From contig CALDWC010000188.1 of the NCBI GenBank assembly GCA_937923945.1, forward strand, positions 1-9,740: a stretch of 9,740 nucleotides of DNA. The letters run 5' to 3'. The notes under the pieces were generated by a model, which saw nothing but the letters and a program-made list of their open reading frames with translations, did no database searches and had not been told where the DNA came from. Positions within the stretch are counted from its first letter, which is position 1. The number at the start of each line of letters is the position of its first letter. Below, one piece after another: positions 6,229 to 9,740 of this stretch. This stretch comes from an uncultured Treponema sp. (GTDB lineage Bacteria > Spirochaetota > Spirochaetia > Treponematales > Treponemataceae). The translations under genes were made by a program, and so were the position numbers.

Positions 6229-9200
6229 TTACTCAATGCTAAACGAAAAGCGGCCGTTGATCGCATTTTGTCCGTCAAAAAAGTTACTACCTGTTCTTGC
6301 ACGCGGAATTTCAGGGTAGTTTGGAATAGGCTCGCCCGTTTTGCTGTCAAGCATTGGCCATTCTTTCAAAAAGCTTGCCGAAACGTCGTCTTTCACCGAG
6401 CCGGCATTGTCACCGTAATCCTGCACATCCCACTGATAATTAGCACCGGCTTCCATTGCATCGCCGAAAGCCTTTCGGTTCCAGCTATTAAAGTAGCCTC
6501 TGTTTAACAATGCAGCTTTAATAGTAACAACGCCGCTTGATTTATCAAAGCTGATGAGATCTTCAACCCGTATAGTTCCCGGAACGGCATAATCATGGGT
6601 ATCGTCGAGCCACTCTGTCTTTAGGTCTTTAAGCGTTCGCCAATATGCTTTTTTTGCCTTTGAATCCCAATCGCTGAATGAAAGCCGCTCGTCATCGACG
6701 GCATTAAAGTTGTAGCGAAGTTTTACACAGTATGGAACAGTAGCGAGATTGCTTTTTTCCGACACAATCAAACCGAACGTAAATGAGTCGGAGTACTTGG
6801 CATCCCATAATCGTGTGTCACTGAGTTTAAACTTAAATTCGGTATTTTTTATATCATTCAAACGTATCATTCCATTATCGCTTGGCGACACCAACTTGAG
6901 ATTAAAAGCCGGATACAAGGCCGTTGTTGCAATAGGAGATTCGATGCGGTTTTTGTTATCGGTAAAGGCAACAATCTTGTACTGATATACGGTCATTTCG
7001 GTTAAATCATTGTCGGTATCATTTCCCCAATGGCGTCCCACGAAAATATTATTGGGATCTGATGTTTGATAGCCTTTATTTGGACCGTTGTAGAGTTTTG
7101 TAGCAACCCGCTTCCAGTTCTCAAAGGGACCTGCACCTTCTTCATATACGCGCCGGTATATTTCATAGCCTGAAATCGGCAAATCCTTACCATTTTTATC
7201 CTTCACCCAAAATGTCATCAGCGTTCTAAAACTGGTTTCACGATTATCGTGTTTCGGTACGCCGAATGTCGTTACAAGGTCATCATGCGATGGATTTCCC
7301 AATGTGCGATCGAAGCTATCACGCCTCGGTGTTCCGAAGGTATTCAAGGGACGAGGATATCGTTGGGTGTTTATGTAGAAGTGCTCAATACTTGCTCCCG
7401 TTAAATCGATCGCAGCATCGGTTTTTGCTAAAAAATTAAGCGGCAAACGGTAATCAACGCGGTTTTCCGCTGTATCGTAGGCTGTTATAAACAAGGTGTC
7501 TTTTCCGTTCGGGATACCGGCATTTTTAAGGCTGATTTCTGCCGTATAAAAGCCTTCCAAATCGGCTGTCGTATTGCTTAAATTGCTTGTAATAAAATTG
7601 CTTAAAGCTGTTGCGGATCGTCCGACTTCACAAGCAATATTAAAGTTACCGTTACTACCTTCGCCCATTCCTATCAATTTTGACGGAAGATCAAAGCGTA
7701 CGATAAGCTTTGACGTTGTTCTGATTTTACTACCCTCAAGCGTATCGCCCGGTTTAAGTTCGCTCGGAGTTTCACCATCATATTGCAGTTTTACATCAAT
7801 AACGCGCGGAGCTTCGTGCTTTTCGCCCACAGTTCCGACCCGCTGTACCATCTGGAGCTTTTCGCCGTCCGCTCCGAGTACATAATAGTTCTGTACACGG
7901 CTAGCGCAACGACCAGGCATCTTCGCTACAAAATCATAGAATTTTCCCGTTTCAAGCGTAAAAGTACAAGCACCGTTTTCATCGCTTGTCTTTGTTTCTA
8001 TTGCCGTTGGTGTTCCGGCTTCATACGCTGAAACTTTTGTCCCCGCGACAACAGACTGCCCGACCGCACTGAATACTTTTACCTCAACCGTTGAAGTCGG
8101 CGTTTGACTCGTAAAATGCAAGATGTAAGTTTTTGTTACTTCTGCATTGTCGGTTACGGCTATTTTGAGCGTTCCATCACTTGGAATTTCTGTCAGCTTA
8201 AAGCCATCGGCTGGAATAGCCTTGCCGTCAATTTGGACTTTGCTCCCAGCTTCCGCCTCTGCAGTAATCACAAGCGGTTTTTCCGTACTTGGATTCGGAA
8301 TGCTCATGTTTATATCCGTAATTGCCGGATTAAAATCAAAGAGTACCGGCTTTCTCTCATGCGTTGTTATAGTAAGCGATGAAAGCCGAGCATCCGACGG
8401 AGTTCTAAAAACGATGAAATCATACCGTTTTTCATTACCGCTTGCCGCAAGAACATAGATATAAATGCTTTGTTTGCCTTCCGAAATGGGAATCGTTTTT
8501 GTAGCTTCTTGTCTATCGCTTGCTTCTACTTTCCGTCCGATTGCAACTTTTGAAAGGGGACTTTTCGCTTTTGCGCTGATAGTTATTTCCGCTTGTTCCG
8601 CAGGATAGATTTCTTTCAGCGGATCAAGCCACAAGATATTTATACCTTTAGAAGTCAATTCCGATAAATTAACATTATCTTCATCGGCAGTATAGCGGTA
8701 CACTTTGATCGTATACGTTTTTATTACCGTTTCGTCTTTCGATGTTACCGTTACGGTAATAGTGTTTTCGCCTTCAACAAGAGGCACCCTGTATTCGGTA
8801 CTATCTCCTACAGACGCCGAAATTGAAGAACCTTTATTAACTTTTACTTCAAGTTTTGCATCATGATCTGTGGGAGCAAGATATAAAAAGACATTATCCA
8901 TATAATGCCAAATCTTACCGTGATCATAAGTCAACGGTGTACCTGAAAAATCGGTGAGTATATTTTTGTCAAACTCATTTCGATAATAAATCCATAATTT
9001 TTGCAAACTGACATCTTTTCCTGCTTCCGCCTTTCGTATTATGCTAACCCGAATAACGCGGCTTTTAGAGCCGTCGGCACTGGTAATCTTTATGAGGATA
9101 CCGTTATTGCCTACCACAAGCGGAAGTGCCTTCCAATCGCTGACTGCTTTTCCGTTGATCGATACCGTGATGCTTACTTTCGGATTATTAGCTACGGCAA

Positions 9201-9468
9201 TCAATTTAAGTAGCTCAACACCATTTTCAACAGGGTCCAATAGAATCGACCAATCATCGCCGCGGTTTGCCTCATTGATTAAGTCAATATCATTTACTAA
9301 AAAGGTTTTCAAGGTTGTTTCAGTAGCAGTCACTACGCTCCGTTCTGCCGGAGCCGGTGGCTTTTTTTCGTCTCCGCTTGGCTGCTTACAACTTCCTGCA
9401 ATAAAAATGACTGCAAGGATCAATAATACATTAAAAAAACTTTTTTTAATGCTAAAAAGTTTGCACAT
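6229..9468 (-). CDS. prcA: PrcA-like multi-domain surface lipoprotein, partner of the dentilisin-like protease
   Basis: A 1079-residue lipoprotein. The hydrophobic signal peptide ends AGSC, with lipidated C27, followed by a Lys/Pro-rich linker. Four consecutive modules resemble cadherin-like beta-sandwich domains (about 50-146, 152-258, 263-355, 357-453), each closing with a strand such as KTYTIKVYR or KTYILHFTS. Next are a carboxypeptidase-regulatory-like module (458-545), a beta-rich region (553-685), three 12-residue tandem repeats (709-744), a fibronectin III-like module (747-855, GYEIYRR and YQYKIVAF) and a C-terminal domain of unknown type. I chose the ATG at 9468 because GGAGG lies 8 nt upstream of it; the ATG at 9483 has no ribosome binding site. 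The gene directly precedes prtP. In T. denticola PrcA is cut by PrtP into two parts of the surface complex. I infer the same partnership; similarity to PrcA comes from position and type, not from an alignment. Confidence 0.8.
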   Translation of the reverse strand: MCKLFSIKKSFFNVLLILAVIFIAGSCKQPSGDEKKPPAPAERSVVTATETTLKTFLVNDIDLINEANRGDDWSILLDPVENGVELLKLIAVANNPKVSITVSINGKAVSDWKALPLVVGNNGILIKITSADGSKSRVIRVSIIRKAEAGKDVSLQKLWIYYRNEFDKNILTDFSGTPLTYDHGKIWHYMDNVFLYLAPTDHDAKLEVKVNKGSSISASVGDSTEYRVPLVEGENTITVTVTSKDETVIKTYTIKVYRYTADEDNVNLSELTSKGINILWLDPLKEIYPAEQAEITISAKAKSPLSKVAIGRKVEASDRQEATKTIPISEGKQSIYIYVLAASGNEKRYDFIVFRTPSDARLSSLTITTHERKPVLFDFNPAITDINMSIPNPSTEKPLVITAEAEAGSKVQIDGKAIPADGFKLTEIPSDGTLKIAVTDNAEVTKTYILHFTSQTPTSTVEVKVFSAVGQSVVAGTKVSAYEAGTPTAIETKTSDENGACTFTLETGKFYDFVAKMPGRCASRVQNYYVLGADGEKLQMVQRVGTVGEKHEAPRVIDVKLQYDGETPSELKPGDTLEGSKIRTTSKLIVRFDLPSKLIGMGEGSNGNFNIACEVGRSATALSNFITSNLSNTTADLEGFYTAEISLKNAGIPNGKDTLFITAYDTAENRVDYRLPLNFLAKTDAAIDLTGASIEHFYINTQRYPRPLNTFGTPRRDSFDRTLGNPSHDDLVTTFGVPKHDNRETSFRTLMTFWVKDKNGKDLPISGYEIYRRVYEEGAGPFENWKRVATKLYNGPNKGYQTSDPNNIFVGRHWGNDTDNDLTEMTVYQYKIVAFTDNKNRIESPIATTALYPAFNLKLVSPSDNGMIRLNDIKNTEFKFKLSDTRLWDAKYSDSFTFGLIVSEKSNLATVPYCVKLRYNFNAVDDERLSFSDWDSKAKKAYWRTLKDLKTEWLDDTHDYAVPGTIRVEDLISFDKSSGVVTIKAALLNRGYFNSWNRKAFGDAMEAGANYQWDVQDYGDNAGSVKDDVSASFLKEWPMLDSKTGEPIPNYPEIPRARTGSNFFDGQNAINGRFSFSIE
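7237..7344 (-). repeat. Three tandem 12-residue repeats inside prcA
   Basis: Residues 709-744 of the PrcA-like protein are three in-register copies of a 12-residue unit: NTFGTPRRDSFD, RTLGNPSHDDLV and TTFGVPKHDNRE. The consensus is T-[FL]-G-x-P-x-[RH]-D at fixed positions. A degenerate fourth start (TSF) follows. The DNA units are 36 bp and diverged, so the pattern is under protein-level constraint or old. It lies between the beta-rich region and the fibronectin III-like module. Confidence 0.8.
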
Positions 9469-9475
9469 GAGCTTT

Positions 9476-9482
9476 TCCTCCA
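9476..9482 (-). promoter_or_regulatory. Ribosome binding site that decides the prcA start
   Basis: On the minus strand TGGAGGA overlaps the first in-frame ATG (9483) and precedes the second ATG (9468) at normal spacing. The first ATG has only AT-rich sequence upstream. Translation should therefore begin at 9468, giving a typical short lysine-containing n-region before the signal-peptide core. Confidence 0.8.
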
Positions 9483-9497
9483 TAACTTATATGAAAC

Positions 9498-9527
9498 ATT
9501 TTAGCACAGAAAAAAAAAATTTGTCAA
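9498..9527 (-). promoter_or_regulatory. Near-consensus promoter of the prcA-prtP operon with T10 spacer
   Basis: On the minus strand a perfect -35 TTGACA (9522-9527) and -10 TAAAAT (9498-9503) are 18 bp apart. TGC before the -10 fits an extended -10. AT-rich DNA at 9533-9562, upstream of the -35, could act as an UP element. The spacer holds ten consecutive T (9510-9519), a tract length prone to slippage. Transcription would begin about 9490-9492. Confidence 0.82.
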
Positions 9528-9581
9528 GTGGTCAAAATATATAAAAAATAATTTGAAAAAATCCAGTATAAGGTGAGCGGT

Positions 9582-9612
9582 CAGTGCAAATTCTTTGTAA
9601 GAAAATGCACTG
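9582..9612. promoter_or_regulatory. 31-bp dyad, possible operator upstream of the protease promoter
   Basis: CAGTGCA (9582-9588) and TGCACTG (9606-9612) are perfect outer arms. TTCTT (9591-9595) and AAGAA (9599-9603) form an inner dyad around TGT. The element is symmetric about 9597, with only the AA/AA steps unpaired. No T-tract follows on either strand, so it is not a standard terminator. It sits 55 bp upstream of the -35 box. Confidence 0.55.
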
Positions 9613-9632
9613 CATGATATCCTCGTCCAATC

Positions 9633-9740
9633 TTACCTTATGTAAGATGATCGCATTACCTCAGGTAAGATGATCGTATTACCTTAGGTAAGATGATCGC
9701 ATTACCTCAGGTAAGATGATCGCATTACCTCAGGTAAGAT
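9633..9740. repeat. Array of 23-bp tandem repeats with palindromic cores, continuing past the window
   Basis: Units begin at 9633, 9656, 9679, 9702 and 9725 (the last cut by the window edge), with an exact 23-bp period. Each carries a 13-bp core TTACCTNAGGTAA, a perfect 6-bp dyad around one base (C or T), then the 10-bp linker GATGATCGCA or GATGATCGTA. The first unit is degenerate (TTACCTTATGTAA), as expected at the edge of an array. The spacing is a little over two helical turns. The layout fits a cluster of binding sites for a dimeric regulator upstream of the protease operon, or iterons; 23 is not a multiple of three, so coding is unlikely. Confidence 0.85.

Noticed and set aside
9469..9483. 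prcA start at the ATG at 9483
   Set aside because: The only Shine-Dalgarno sequence overlaps and follows this ATG and serves the ATG at 9468.
9041..9544. 167-residue plus-strand open frame at the prcA 5' end
   Set aside because: It runs antisense through the prcA signal peptide and promoter; no ribosome binding site or family resemblance was seen.
9633..9740. CRISPR array
   Set aside because: The whole 23-bp period repeats including the linker, so there are no unique spacers, and no cas gene is visible.

Overview
The window looks like chromosomal DNA from a host-associated treponeme (Spirochaetes). Four things point there: a solitary groEL with no groES beside it, a class II fructose-bisphosphate aldolase of about 332 residues, two consecutive lipoprotein genes with spirochaete-style lipoboxes, and a subtilisin-family protease paired with a large beta-sandwich lipoprotein in the order known for the dentilisin locus (prcA-prtP) of oral treponemes. 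Base composition by eye is mid-range, higher than I would expect for T. denticola, so a T. vincentii/T. medium-like species is my inference, not a demonstrated identity.

Layout. Position 1-745 holds a palindromic repeat, then a small plus-strand gene for a membrane-anchored protein with a duplicated zinc ribbon, and then a minus-strand terminator plus a second kind of palindrome just past the end of groEL. Everything after that is on the minus strand. groEL (746-2374) has its own sigma70-type promoter. The 332-bp gap 2375-2706 holds that promoter, three hairpin-forming elements in a row and the terminator of the next gene. The aldolase gene fba (2707-3705) appears monocistronic. The protease operon (9468 down to 3826) encodes a 1079-residue PrcA-like lipoprotein and, 27 bp downstream, a 791-residue PrtP-like lipoprotein protease with a complete Asp/His/Ser triad. 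It ends in a strong hairpin terminator.

The most striking regulation is upstream of the protease operon. There is a near-consensus promoter (TTGACA, 18-bp spacer, extended TAAAAT) whose spacer contains ten consecutive T on the coding strand. Further upstream lie a 31-bp dyad and an array of at least four and a half 23-bp tandem units, each built on the palindrome TTACCTNAGGTAA, running off the window edge. Together these suggest a surface virulence protease under both protein-mediated control and possible slipped-strand phase variation. No prcB-like gene lies directly upstream, unlike T. denticola.

The second unusual theme is a family of modular palindromes. Four copies occur in the first 2.7 kb, built from two arm types in the combinations alpha/alpha, alpha/beta and beta/beta. 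Two of them bracket groEL, and their loop hexamers are reverse complements of each other. No wholly new gene system is evident; the noteworthy material is in the intergenic DNA and in the domain structure of the PrcA-like protein.
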